DNA of 64,000 bases from Gorsachius magnificus (GCA_034008185.1 CM067105.1:1674001-1738000); one strand, 5' to 3'; positions 46,093 to 57,748 are shown, numbered from the stretch's first letter. A program made the numbers and translations. Notes: generated from the sequence alone by a model not told the origin.

Positions 46093-47067
46093 TTATGAGT
46101 GATATTCAGAAGATGATGAACAGTTTATTGCTTCTGAAAAGAATCCTATCATCAGTTTCCACACTGCATCCTTGAGCTCTTTGTTCCTCATGCTGTAGAT
46201 GAGAGGGTTCACTGCTGGTGGCACCACTGAGTACAGAACAGCCAGTACCAGATCCAGGGTAGGGGAAAAGATGGAGGGAGGCTTCAAGTAGGCTAATATG
46301 ACAGTGCTGATAAACACTGAGACCACAGCCAGGTGTAGGAGGCACGTGGAAAAGGCTTTGTGCTGTCCCTGCTGAGAAAGGATCCTCAGAACAGCCCTGA
46401 AGATCTGCACATAGGATAGCACAATGAAAACAAACCAGCCAAATGCTAAACTGACAGAAACCAGGAGAAGACCAATTTCCCTGACGTAGGCGTTTGAGCA
46501 GGAGAGTTTGAGGATTGGTGGGATTTCACAGAAGAACTGATCCACAGCATTGCCCTTGCAGAGGGGGAGCGAAAATGTATTGGCTGTGTGCAGCACAGCA
46601 TTGAGGAACCCACTGTCCCAGGCAGCTGTCGCCATGTGGACACAAGCTCTGCTGCCCAGGAGGGTCCCGTAATGCAGGGGATGGCAGATGGCAACATAGC
46701 GGTCATAGGCCATGACAGTGCGGAGATAAAACTCTGCTGACATCAAAAATACAAATAGAAAGACTTGTGAAGAACATTCTGCATAGGAGATGTCCCTGGT
46801 GTCCCAGAGGGAATTGGCCATGGATTTGGGGACAGTGGTGGAGATGGATCCCAGGTTGATGAGGGAAAGGTTGAGGAGGAAGAAGCACATAGGGGTGTGG
46901 AGGTGGTGGTCACAGGCTATGGCGGTGATGATGAGGCCGTTGCCCAGGAGGGCAGCCAGGTAGAAGCCCAGGAAGAGCCAGAAGTGCAAGAGCTGCAGCT
47001 CCCGTGTGTCTGCGAATCTCAGGAGGAGGAATTCAGTCATGGAGCTGCCATTAGACACATTCTTCAT
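46093..47067 (-). CDS. Olfactory receptor, OR14-like, intact 324 aa (copy C)
   Basis: A seven-transmembrane G-protein-coupled odorant receptor expected in the plasma membrane or cilia of olfactory neurons. The frame is open from ATG 47,067, which gives three residues more than the MSN start of related copies. Landmarks: N-glycosylation site NGS (residues 6-8); LLGNGLIITAIACD (TM1); LHTPMCFFLLNLS (TM2, Cys replacing the usual Tyr of PMYFF); MAYDRYVAICHPLHY (TM3 end, DRY intact); DQFFCEIPPILKLSCSN (ECL2 cysteines); SYVQIFRAVLRIL; HKAFSTCLLHL (TM6); PPAVNPLIYSMRNKEL (TM7). The C-terminus is extended by about a dozen residues. It is the only copy here with a full frame and all hallmark motifs, so the best candidate for a working receptor. 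Confidence 0.95.
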   Translation of the reverse strand: MKNVSNGSSMTEFLLLRFADTRELQLLHFWLFLGFYLAALLGNGLIITAIACDHHLHTPMCFFLLNLSLINLGSISTTVPKSMANSLWDTRDISYAECSSQVFLFVFLMSAEFYLRTVMAYDRYVAICHPLHYGTLLGSRACVHMATAAWDSGFLNAVLHTANTFSLPLCKGNAVDQFFCEIPPILKLSCSNAYVREIGLLLVSVSLAFGWFVFIVLSYVQIFRAVLRILSQQGQHKAFSTCLLHLAVVSVFISTVILAYLKPPSIFSPTLDLVLAVLYSVVPPAVNPLIYSMRNKELKDAVWKLMIGFFSEAINCSSSSEYHS

Positions 47068-47081
47068 CTGGGAGTGGAGCT

Positions 47082-47100
47082 CTGAATAATGACAAGTTAG
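47082..47100 (-). promoter_or_regulatory. Likely 3' splice site before the copy C coding exon
   Basis: On the minus strand CTAACTTGTCATTATTCAG ends 14 bases before the ATG. The pyrimidine tract is weaker than in copies A and B. Confidence 0.5.
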
Positions 47101-49770
47101 GGGAGAATTCTCTGAGTAAAATCAAAGCCGCTCTCATACTATGCACTCTCCACCCCTTTTCATGTCTATGAGGTTGTCATTCAGCTCTGTGACTGCAGCT
47201 CTGGTTGGTGATGGCTGAGTGTGCCATGAGGTGCAGGATCTCAGCACCAATGGCTGCCAGGGCATCAGCCCTGATCTGAAGCCGTGAGCTCATGGCAATT
47301 GTGGTCCTGGTGTTCAAATTGGTCAGATAAAACTGCTCCTCATGCAAAAGGGCTTGTCAGTATCTGCACTCCCATTGCTAAGAAAACAGAACCGCAAAAG
47401 AGTTTGTGACAAAGTGTTTTTTTACAGCTCTCTCCCGTCTCTCCCCGGACGTCAGAAATCCTCACCATATCTGCTACACTCATGGATGAGTCTTGCAAGC
47501 AGCTTAGTGCAGAGACAGGGCAGCTTTTCTGTCCCTCTGTCTTTTTCCAAATTGTTCTGAGCTTTACATTTCTGAGACAGAAAGTAATCATGCTCACATG
47601 TTCAACTCAAAAGACACAAGGCACTGCTTAGAGCAGAGAGACCCACTGCAAAGCACGAAGTGCCTTACTCTTTCTAAAGGTGTCATTGCTCCATGGGTAT
47701 GCACAGTTCATTTCACAAACGCAAAAGCATTTCCTCAGTCATAGCAGCTCTTTGCTTATCCACTGGGCATTCAGGTAACACCAAGATGCTGTAGGACAGA
47801 TCTCCAACCTGGGGGGCAGCTCAAATCTTGGGAGGAAACCCAAAGGATATACCCAAGTGTCCTGCTGAGGATATCTCGGTAAGGGAGAGTCAGCACATTT
47901 GGCAGGGAGTGTGAGAGACTGTATTGCCCAGACCCTCACAGGTTAGAAGAAAGCTGAGAAACTCGTAACCTTGCTCCTATAGACACATCTGCATGAAAGA
48001 ACCCACAAGATCAGTATCTGAATCTGTAGCTGCAACTTCCTTCCCCACAAAGTCTTTCAGCAAGAATGAAATAACAATAACAATAACACAGACGAATGGA
48101 GAAACAAGCAAATATCCAGTGATGGTCTGGCTTAGAGAGGCCAGGGCAGAGGCAGGGGGCCCTCAGGCAGCATTACCTTTCCCCAGCTCTGCACGCCACC
48201 TCCCAGGCACCACCATAGCCGGGCAGCTGCTCTCAGCCCCTGGGCTCTGCAGAGGGAAATGGCTATGGGGCTGGAGACCCTGTATGGCTCTGCTGGAGCT
48301 CTGGCTGCAGAGGAGCTGTTCCCGCCTTGGAGCCCCAGCCCTGAGGGCAGAGGCTTTCTGGGGGGGGGCCGGGTTTTTCCCCCATTCCCTGATTCCCTGA
48401 TTCCCTGATTCCCTGCTGCCTGGAGATTGTCACCCTAGGAGGTATTTCCCTGTCCCATGTCTTTTTCCCGTCAGCGCTCACAGACCCCATCCCTATCTCT
48501 GTGCACTGATCTTGGCCCTACAAAAACTTGCCTGTTTGCAGGGTACTGGCTGGGTGCATGTTCCTGTTTGCAGGTAGAAAAAAGACAGGTCAGGCTAAGC
48601 TTGTGGGTGCAGCAGAGTTGATGCTGGTGCTGGCCAGAGGCAGAGGGGTTTCTAAAAGTCTCCTGTAAGATACACTGATCGCTCAAAGTTACAGTTCAGC
48701 AGGGTCACTGACTTGCCAGGATTAAGAACTCCTTTATCATTTCTCACCTCCCATTCCCCAAGAGAAGGAAATTGCAAACACAGACACAGGAAAGTTTCTG
48801 ATTGTTATGATAATACTTGTCTTGAGTTTCTCTTTGAAATCTCCTGTTGGAAATATTCTGGACATGAGCCGAAGCTCTGAGCAGCCATGACCCATGAAGC
48901 ACCCTCCTGACAATCAGAAGGACCCTGCCTTGCTGGGGGTCACTCCTTCCTCCCACAGCTTCTCCTTGCACAACCCTGGGGAGATCCCAGGGCAGGCTGA
49001 GTGCTGACCCTGGCAGGTGGCAGAGTCCCTGCCCCAGCACACAGTCCCCTGGGGTGCAGGGACCCTGCTGGGAAGGACAGCCCTGGGCACCCCTGCCTGC
49101 ACACCCACCTTCACACCCTGCAGTCATACCTGGGAGAAGGCAACCATCATGCCCTGTCCCTCTGATGGTGCAGCAGGGAGTCCCTGCTCTGCAGCACATC
49201 CTCTTCCTCTGCACCAGAGAAAGTCTGAGAGTTGTATTTACCTATCACATAGGCTGTGCAATATCCCAGCTTTAGGAGAGCCTAACAGGATCTGAAATTG
49301 CAATGCCCTGCAGCCACAGACTTGCTCTCTGTCAAGATTTCTCTCGCTATGAACTCTCAGCATCCTCCTACTCCACACAGCCTTTAACCTCTCTCTGCCT
49401 CACTCCTCTCCCCTCAGTGCCTGCAGGTAGTGCCCTCAGCCCCGCTGCGCTTTGCAGAGGAGCTGCTCCTGGGCAGAGCTGTCTCTCTGCAGCACTGCCC
49501 ACTTGCCATGAGCTCACTCCATCCCAGGAGCCCAGTCCAGCTCAGCAGCAGAGGACCAGCCCAAGGCAGCACTTGCTCTGCCCCCTCTTTGCTCCCTCCA
49601 GGTGTCCCTGGGGCTTCAGGGGAATGTGCTGTGAAGCCAAGTTAAGTAATCTCTGATGTTCCCTCCCTCAGCTGGGGAAAGACATGAAGCGGTGTAATTT
49701 TTCCTATGACTGAAAAGGTTTTGGCATGAGAATCACCTTTCTTTGTGCCATCATTGGACTGGACACCTAG
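47101..49770. other. Upstream region of OR unit C
   Basis: Non-coding, direct counterpart of 14,640-16,980 in unit A. 48,110-48,480 matches 15,415-15,880 (CCAGTGATGGTCTGGCTTAG). 49,300-49,770 is the conserved upstream block (CCAGGTGTCCCTGGGGCTTC). At 48,384-48,415 the octamer ATTCCCTG is repeated four times after a G8 run; unit A has one copy there. No gene is seen. Confidence 0.6.
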
Positions 49771-49899
49771 ACAGTGACAGGGAAAGCATGTCCTTTCCCT
49801 TTCTGGGTCAAGTGAGGCACCTCACCCTTGGTGTCTAGTCCTGGTGCTGGAAGGGGACTGAACTCTCTCCCATGCCTTCCACAAATCCACAGGAGGTGG

Positions 49900-52036
49900 A
49901 ATTACACTTTCCTCAGTTAAGCTCTGCACAAAATGGGAAACAGTCCTCAGGGACAGGGGAACAGAACAGAGCTGGCAGATCTTTAAGGAAGTGATCCACA
50001 GAGCACAGCAGCTCTCGATCCCTAGGTGTAAGAAATTGGGCAAAGAACGGAAGAGACCGGCATGGCTGAGACGAGAGATGCTGGTCAAACTAAGGAGGAA
50101 GAGGGATTTGAACAGGCAGTGGAAGCAGGGACAGGCATCCTGGGAAGAGTACAGGGACGCCGCCCGGTTGTGTAGGAATGGGGTTGGAAGGCCAAGGCGC
50201 AGCTGGAGCTAAACTTGGCAAGGGATGCAAAGAATAACAAGAAGCGTTTCTACAGGTATATCAGCCAGAAAAGGATGGTTAAAGAAAGCGTACCCCTGCT
50301 GATGAGCAAGACTGGCAAGCTGGTAACAGCAGATGAGGAGAAGGCTGAGGTACTCAACAACTTTTTTTCTTCAGTCTTCACTGGGAACCTCTCTCCTCAC
50401 CCCACCTGAGTTGATGGATGGCATGAGGGGGACCGGGAGGGCAAAACCCCTCCCACTGTAGGAGAAGATCAGGTTCGTGACCACCTGAGGAACCTTAAAC
50501 CCACCTAAGTCCATGGGACGTGATGAGATGCATCCCAGAGTCCTGAGAGAATTGGCCGACGTAGTCGCCAAGCCACTCTCCATGATATTTGAAGAGTCAT
50601 GGCAGCCAGGTGAAGTCCCTGGTGACTGGAAAAAGGGAAACATTGTGCCTGTTTTCAAAAAGGGTAGAAAGGAAGACCCTGGGAACTACCGACCTGTCAG
50701 CCTCACCTCTGTGCCTGGGAAGATCATGGAACAGATCCTCCTAGAAGCTACGCTAAGGCACATGAGGCCAGGGAGGTGATTCGAGATAGCCAGCATGGCT
50801 TCACCAAGGGCAAGTCCTGCCTGACGAACCGAGTGGCTTTCTATGATGGTGTGACAACAACAGTGGACAAGGGAAAACCAACAGATGTGATCTATCTAGA
50901 CTTCTGCAAAGCCTTTGACATGGTCCCCCACAACATCCTTCTCTCTAAATTGGAGAGCTATGGATTTGATGGGGGAAAAGGAATTGGCTGGATGGTCACA
51001 TCCAGAGGGTAGTGGTTAATGGCTCGATGTCCAGATGGAGACCGGTGATGAGTGTGTCCCTCAGGGGTCCATCCTGGGACCGGTGCTCTTTAATATATTC
51101 ATCAATGACTTAGCGAGACCGAGTGTACCTTCAGCAAGTTTGCAGATGACCCCAAGCTGAGTGATACAGTTGACACACCAGAAGGACAGGATGTCATCCA
51201 GAGAGACCTGGACAGGCTGGAGAGGTGGGCCTGTGTGAACCTCATGAGGTTCAACAAGGCCAAGTGCAAGGTCATGCACCTGGGCTGGGGTAACCCCCTG
51301 GATCAGTACAGGCTGGGGGAAGAAAGGATCGAGAGCAGCCCTGCTGAGAGGGACTTGGGGGTGCTGGTGGATGAAAAGCTGGACATGAGATGGCAGTGTG
51401 CGCTGGCAGCCCAGAAGGCCAACCGTACTCTGAGCTGTATCAGAAGTGTGGCCAGCAGGTCGAGGGAGGGGATTCTGCCCCTCTACTCTGCTCTGGTGAG
51501 ACCTCACCTGGAGTACTGCGTCCAGCTCTGGAGCCCTCAGCACAAGAAGGACATGGAACTGTTGGAGCGGGTCCAGAGGAGGGCTACTAAAATGATCCGA
51601 GGGCTGGAGCCTCTCTCTTATGAGGACAGGTTGAGAGAGTTGGGGTTGTTCAGCTTGGAGAAGAGAAGGCTGTGGGCAGACCTGATTACGGCCTTTCAGT
51701 ACCTAAAGGGGGCCTATAGGAAAGATGTGGAAAATTTTTTTAGTAGGGCCAGCTGTGACAGGACAAGGGGTAATGGCTTTAAACTAAACCAGGGTAGGTT
51801 TAGACTGGATATAAGGAAGGAATTCTTTACAATGAGGGTGGTGAGACACTGGAACAGGTTGCCCAGAGAGGTAGTGGATGCCCCATCCCTGGAAACATTC
51901 CAAGCCAGGTTGGATGGGGCTCTGAGCAACCTGATCTGGTTAAAAGTGTCCCTGCTCCCTGCCGGGGGGTTGGACTAGATGACCTCTAGGGGTCCCTTCC
52001 AACCTGAAACATTCTATGACTCCATGATTCTATGAA
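49900..52036 (+). mobile_element. CR1 LINE, longer 5'-truncated copy
   Basis: It covers the region before the RT ([19 protein letters not shown] near 50,218, after RKRDLNRQWKQGQASWEEYRD), the RT ([31 protein letters not shown], a FADD catalytic box near 51,142) and the C-terminal domain ending in TAG near 51,978, with an ATTCTATG tail to 52,036. Frames change near 50,210, 50,410, 50,780 and 50,990-51,230. It is related to the copy at 17,425 but more damaged. Confidence 0.93.
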
Positions 52037-54245
52037 AATAGGCACCTGCATATGAGTTCCTATGCTCATCAGTGGAGAGGGATGCTAGGAGTAAGATGCG
52101 AATGTCTGGTGACATCTGAGCTGTCAGAGGTGGTGAAAGACATGTGCAGGGCGCTGGAAACTGAAATGTAGCATTTCACAGCAATAGGGCAGCATCTGGA
52201 GGCATCCTCTTGGAGGTTGTTGAGAATTCCCTTGGGCCAAATGCAATGACAGCTGATGCCAAATGAAGGGCAGCTGAATTCTTGATGGTAAGGGCAGCTC
52301 ATAGAGTTACTCACCTGAGTTGCAGTCAGGTGCCACAGGGAGAGCTCAGTCTCTCTCTTCTCCTTCCGCTGGATTTACTACATCTCCACTGACCATATTG
52401 CCAGTTGCCTCATGTTTAGCCCCATATTTCTGAACAGAATTCAGGGCATCTACTCCATTTCATTTTTACATCCAGGCCCACAGAGCTTCATGAGATGCCT
52501 GGGCTTGTAGGAACAGCAGAGGACCTACAGGAAAACAATTCCCATTCAGGGCAGGTGTGTGACAGATACCCCAGACGGCATCTCAGGGAGTGCGATTGGC
52601 TGCCTGTGTGCCATTGACTGTTGCCATCAGTCGGAGGCATCAGTCATCAGATGCCATCAGAGGGGAAAGGTCTGTCCATCCTCTACCCAACAGCTGCAGG
52701 CACTGCATGAACATGAAGAGTGTCACACTGGGGTCTTTACACCCATGGTGATACAGCCAAGGAACAGACCAATCATTGTCACCATGTGCCTGGATACATC
52801 TTGTCTTCAAGGACAGCATCCTTCAAGCACAGCAATGATCCATAGAAAAAATTCAGCTGAAGCTGCAAAAAGAATGCAATGGGCACCACAAGAGTAGACA
52901 TTCCCCATCTGCTGGGCTGAGGCATTTTCACAAGATGGAAATGTTGGTATCATCCCTCATTTGCACAGGAGGGGCCTTCCTTCCTTACATATTTGTAGGA
53001 AAAACCTCCTCCTCTTCCCTTTTCACCTGCAGACATCAACTGTTTTTCATTTCTGGGCTCAGTCATGGGTTTAGGATTTGCTATATCCATCGCTCATACC
53101 CATGTTTCTCACTGTCATTCCTTGATCCACTCTACCAGGCCTACACATATCCAAACACTGCTGCTCAGAGCCTCTCACTCTTCTGAGGAGGCCTTGAGCA
53201 TTTTGGGTATTCCTGGTGCTTTTTATAACCCTCCTCACTGCCTCCAAAGTTCATGGTGAGCTTTCCTGGACAAAACAGGGCCTTTATGACCATCTCTAAT
53301 GAAGTGGTTGTCTTTTGATGATCTTCTGTGCAGAAAGTGTAGTCACAGAAAAGCATCAACTCTACCAAAACAGATGCGGAGTAAAGTGCCAGTAAGAACC
53401 AGGTGAGCTGCCTCATGGCTGTGGCTTCCTGGCAAGGAGTCTGTCCTGAGAAGGGGATCTGGCCTCTGTCACACTCTGGCGAGGGAAACCAGCAGTGTCT
53501 AGTTCACCTGGGGACACAAAGGGTGACTTTTGCCAGACCACCCTTCATCTGAACTGCTTCAGAGATGTACCTGTAGATAGGGTATCATGCTGTGTATTGC
53601 AAATATGGGTTCCAGTGGAATTGCCCAGAGGGGCTACAACAGATACAGATTGCTCCGCTGCACATATTTATGTTCAGCCAGATTAATGCTTTTGTTATTG
53701 TCCTTGTTGCTGTAGGTATGATATTCTTTGGGAAATCACACAATTGCTTGAAGGATAATTGGTGGATTACCATCTCAGTGGCCCTGCAGAGAACTGGTTC
53801 CTGTTTACCATTGTCTCATTACCATTGTACTGGGTGAGGTGTAAAAGGTGTTGGGCATGGGGGGGGGAGGGTTTAATCACTTCTTCTGACTGTGCTCCTG
53901 CTCCTACAGCCCAGGATGCTGTTGGCCACCTTTGTCCCTGGTTCATGTCTTGCCTAATGAAACTCATGGACCACTGGAGCCATTTCAACAGAGCTGCTGT
54001 CCCATCCCACATGGTGGGTTGTGACATATGTGAATGTTTTTGATCTCTCAAGGGTTTGTGTACTGACAAAAAGCCAATCTCTTCTGGGCAGAGATGTGTG
54101 GCAGGTAGTTGTGACTATGACTCAGAGGAGCAATGTAACTGATAACTTTATTAACTGACAAACTTAATGAATGAACAAAGACAATTTGACAAAGGAACTA
54201 TTTTTGGTGCAACCTGTTGCAAGTTGTCCAAAAACTTCTACATGT
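52037..54245. other. Unassigned 2.2-kb stretch
   Basis: No CR1, LTR ends or receptor motifs recognised. Short frames occur: a plus-strand one at 53,592-53,837 with a hydrophobic run (INAFVIVLVAVGMIFFG) and a minus-strand one at 53,165-53,416 with a signal-peptide-like N-terminus. Neither resembles a family I know and both may be chance. Confidence 0.4.
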
Positions 54246-54261
54246 GAATATATAGGGTAGA

Positions 54262-54498
54262 GAAGTGGAGAAAGAAAGAAAAAATAAAATAAAAAAAGAA
54301 AAAAAAAGATAAAAAAAAAAAAAAGATAAAAAAGGAGAAAAAAAGAGAAAAGAGAAGAAAAGAGAAGAAAAGAGAAGAAGAGAAGAAAAGAGAAAATAAA
54401 ATAAATAAGAAAAGAAAAGAAAAGAAAAGAGAAAAGAAAAGAAAAGAAAAGAAAAGAAAAGAAAAGAAAAGAGAAAAAAAGAAAATAAAAGAAAAGAT
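54262..54498. repeat. Polypurine (GAAAA)n-type microsatellite
   Basis: About 240 bases of almost pure A/G on the plus strand. It changes from A-runs to AGAGAAGAAA units and then to AAAAG repeats, with a few ATAAA interruptions. Confidence 0.93.
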
Positions 54499-54608
54499 CT
54501 GGTTGTTCTAACGGGTGAAAGAAAGAGTCAAATGGGAAATAGGAACAAGGTACAGAATATGGCCTGCTCAGATGGATACTGTAGGTTCCTGGAGAAAGTG
54601 GTGGGTGG

Positions 54609-55196
54609 TTAGATACGGTACCTCAAAAACTTCCCACCATTCACGATCCATAAGGTGAAATTCATTGGTGGGTGAGTAGCATCACAAGAAGACTGTTCCC
54701 AGAAATGTGACTCAGACTCGCTGTAATAAGCAACATATGTGTCCTTCTGCCCACAGGTAAAGTTTTTAATCACAGTACGGTGAATAGCTTCGGAATAGCT
54801 ATTTGTCAAGAGGTAATCAGCTCTCCACTTAATAGAAGTTGTCCAAATAGTGGGGAACAAGACGTAGGGTTGTTCTATGGTTTGACCCATTTCCCAGCTA
54901 TACACAACCTTGAGTGATGTAGCAAAACGTATCAGCCCTTCTTCAGTTGACTGGGGAAGAGTGACACGTATGCCTTGATCAGTTCTATTCCAGACTCTAA
55001 TGAACCCCACAGTTAGTTCCCATGCAAGGTCTGGAGAATCACTGTCTCCACTCCTTACCCTGTCTCCTTGCCTGGTGGAGAGGAGGAAAGGGAGAACTGA
55101 CCTTAACAAAAAGGATAGATTCATACTAAGGCTTCTATCAAGGATAGCAAGGGAGACCATGCCCAAAGTCTTGCTAGAAGTGGAAGTAAATGACAT
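54609..55196 (-). CDS. Unrecognised 195-codon frame, perhaps a viral envelope remnant
   Basis: The first ~40 codons (55,196-55,075) come from a minus-strand CR1 remnant read in another frame (SFTSTSSKTLGMVSLAILD). The rest (about 55,070-54,609) is not repeat sequence I know: it has N-X-S/T sites (WNRTDQ, KNFTCG, NFTLW), two cysteines, aromatic-rich text (YVAYYSESESHFWEQ, TSIKWRADYLL) and ends KFLRYRI. The composition looks like an extracellular or envelope surface domain, but no family-defining motif is visible and no signal peptide belongs to it. It could be an ERV env fragment on the same strand as the CR1, or chance. Confidence 0.3.
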   Translation of the reverse strand: MSFTSTSSKTLGMVSLAILDRSLSMNLSFLLRSVLPFLLSTRQGDRVRSGDSDSPDLAWELTVGFIRVWNRTDQGIRVTLPQSTEEGLIRFATSLKVVYSWEMGQTIEQPYVLFPTIWTTSIKWRADYLLTNSYSEAIHRTVIKNFTCGQKDTYVAYYSESESHFWEQSSCDATHPPMNFTLWIVNGGKFLRYRI

Positions 55197-55960
55197 CCTC
55201 TCTTTTCCCCTTGTGCAGAAAAGCAGTTATTTATTCATGAATGCAGTCATATTGGTGAGGCATGATTTACCCTTGGATAATCCATTCTGACTGCACTGGG
55301 ACACATTCATCTCTTTTAGGTGCCCAGAAATGCCACCCACGAGCACTCATTCCCAGGCACACTCATCACCACAGTAAGCTTGTACAGCCTGGGGTTCCCT
55401 GGGTTGCTCTTTTGCCCTTTTTCAAAGTTGGGTGCAATATTGGCTTGTGTTCTCTCACAAGAGACCTATACCAATCCCATGATTCTTCCTCATGTTCAAC
55501 TGAAACCTCTTCTGCTTCAGTTTGTGCCCATTGCCCCTTGTCCTGGCACTGGGCACCACTGAGAAGAGTCTTAAGATATTTGTATGTGTTGATGAGATCC
55601 CCTCTCAGTCTTCTCTTCTCCAGGCTAAACAAGCCCAGCTCCCTCAGCCTTTCCTCATAGCGGAGATGCTCCAGTCCCCTCATCATCCTTGTTGCCCTCC
55701 TCTAGACTCTGTCCAGGAGTTCCTCATCTTTCTTGAACCGAGGAGCCCAGAACTGGACACAGTACTCCAGGTGGGGTCTCACCAGGGCAGAGTAGAGGGG
55801 GAGGAGAACCTCCCTCACCCTGCTGGCCACACTCCTCTTAATGTGCCCCAGGATACCATTGGCCATCTTGGCACAAGGGCACACTGCTGGCTCATGGTGA
55901 ACTTGTCATGTGCCAGGACACCCAGGTCCCTCTCGGCAGAGCTGCTTTCATGCAGCTGGT
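55120..55960 (-). mobile_element. CR1 LINE fragments
   Basis: The minus strand at 55,686-55,560 reads [25 protein letters not shown] with NTYKYLK, the CR1 C-terminus. Further RT and C-terminal text runs to 55,960. 55,320-55,500 matches the window start (13-200) on the plus strand, and 55,120-55,290 is a CR1 RT stretch. Confidence 0.85.
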
Positions 55961-56800
55961 CACCCTCTGGCAGCTGCTTCGTGCCCCGGACAGTGCCCTG
56001 TCCTGTGCTGGCCCAGTCCTGCTGTCCCACACATGGTCCCATGGACCCACTGTGCAGGCACAGCATGGCAAAGGGCGTATTCAGTGTGAGGAACAGTTTC
56101 TCTTGCATGATCTCCATGAGATCCATTTGTGCCCTGTCCCCCTTCTATTCCTCTTACTTGACTCAGCATCCAACAGTTCCTGGAACCTCCCCAGCCCTAT
56201 CCGCATCTCATGCAGTGTTTTGCAGACATTCCTGCTCCGGGGCTGCCAGGGTCTGGACAGGGAGAGAGGTCAAGAAGGACTGGCCATTCCCCCTGTGCAG
56301 GCACTGAGCCCAGCAGCAGGAGGAATATGGCCATGAAGCACGACTCACCCCATAAACCCACCTGGAGAGTGGCCACTGCTGGAATTGGCGGAATAGGAAG
56401 TCTACCAGCGAGAGCTCACTCCAGTCCCATTCCCTAACACATCGCCCCATGCCTTCCTATGCATAGCCCATGGAGAACACAAGCACGGAAGCACAGCCTC
56501 ACAGGGGCAATTTCTTCAGCCTGTTTCTGAACTCAGCTTTGCAAGAAGAGCTTAACGGCCAGACAACACTACTGAAGAAACCCCCTTTTATAACAGAGAC
56601 ATGAAAGGGGAGACCAGCTGTGCCACTAGGCCAGAACCCATGCAAAGACCTCTGGGTCAGACAGGCTGGGTTCATGCCTCTGGAGAAGTGGAGTGCATGC
56701 AGACATACCTGGAGAAACAAAATTATCACAGAAAAATGCCCAAAGCACACGATGTTCCCCAGATACATAGGAAATCACTTGTTGAAGAGACATGGGCAGC

Positions 56801-57727
56801 TTATTGCTGCTGAAAGACTGATTGAAACAGCTTCTTGAGTGTGTCTTTGAGCTCCTGGTTCCTCATGCTGTAGATGAGGGGGTTCACTGTTGGAGAAACC
56901 ACTGAATACAGAACAGCTACCACCAGGTCCAGGGATGGGAAGGAGATGGAGGGGGGCTTCAGGTGGGAAAACATGGCAGTGATGATAAACAGGGAGACCA
57001 CAGCCAGGTGAGGGAGGCACGTGGAAAAGGCTTTGTGCCTCCCCTGCTGAGAGGGGATCCTCAACACGGCCCTGAAGATCTGCACATAGGACACCACAAT
57101 GAAAATAAAACACAGAAAAAGTATAGAAAAAGTAACCACAAGAAGCCCAACTTCCCTGATGTAGGAGTGTGAGCAGGAGAGCTTGAGGATCTGAGGGATT
57201 TCACAGAAGAACTGGTCCATAGCATTGCCTTGGCAGAGGGGTAGTGAAAATGTATTGACAGTATGCAGTACAGCAGTGAGGAATCCACTGCCCCAGACAG
57301 CTGCTGCCATGTGGACACAAGCTCTGCTGCCCAGGAGGGTCCCATAGTGCAGGGGTTTGCAGACGGCAATGTAGTGGTCGTAGGCCATGGCAATGAGAAG
57401 GTAATACTCTGCTGCTACAAAAGCAGCAAACAGAAAGAGCTGGGCAGCACAACCTGCATAGGAGATGTCCCTGGTTTCCCAAAGGGAATTGGCCATGGAT
57501 TTGGGAACAGTGTTGGAGATGGATCCCAGGTCGAGGATGGAGAGGTTGAGGAGAAAGAAGTACATGGGGGTGTGGAGGTGGTGGTCACAGGCTATGGCGG
57601 TGATGATGAGGCTGTTGCCCAGAGGGCAGCCAGGTAGATGCAGGAAGACCAGAAGTGCAAGAGCTGCAGCTCCCGGTGTCTGCGAATCCAGGAGGAGGAA
57701 GTGGGTGATGGAGCTGCTGTTGGACAT
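56801..57727 (-). CDS. Olfactory receptor, OR14-like, open but altered (copy D, 308 aa)
   Basis: It opens MSNSSSITHFLLL and then departs from its relatives. Between about 57,690 and 57,605 six single bases present in copy C are absent here, so the frame is lost and regained (the net loss is two codons). The usual ADTRELQLLHFWLFLG of early TM1 is replaced by DSQTPGAAALALLVFLHLPG. Normal sequence resumes at GNSLIITAIACD and runs to the end: LHTPMYFFLLNLS, MAYDHYIAVCKPLHY, DQFFCEIPQILKLSC, HKAFSTCLPHL and NPLIYSMRNQEL. DRY is DHY, removing the arginine used in G-protein coupling. Open, but of doubtful function. Confidence 0.85.
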   Translation of the reverse strand: MSNSSSITHFLLLDSQTPGAAALALLVFLHLPGCPLGNSLIITAIACDHHLHTPMYFFLLNLSILDLGSISNTVPKSMANSLWETRDISYAGCAAQLFLFAAFVAAEYYLLIAMAYDHYIAVCKPLHYGTLLGSRACVHMAAAVWGSGFLTAVLHTVNTFSLPLCQGNAMDQFFCEIPQILKLSCSHSYIREVGLLVVTFSILFLCFIFIVVSYVQIFRAVLRIPSQQGRHKAFSTCLPHLAVVSLFIITAMFSHLKPPSISFPSLDLVVAVLYSVVSPTVNPLIYSMRNQELKDTLKKLFQSVFQQQ

Positions 57728-57748
57728 TTGTCCCTCTGGGGTGGATAT

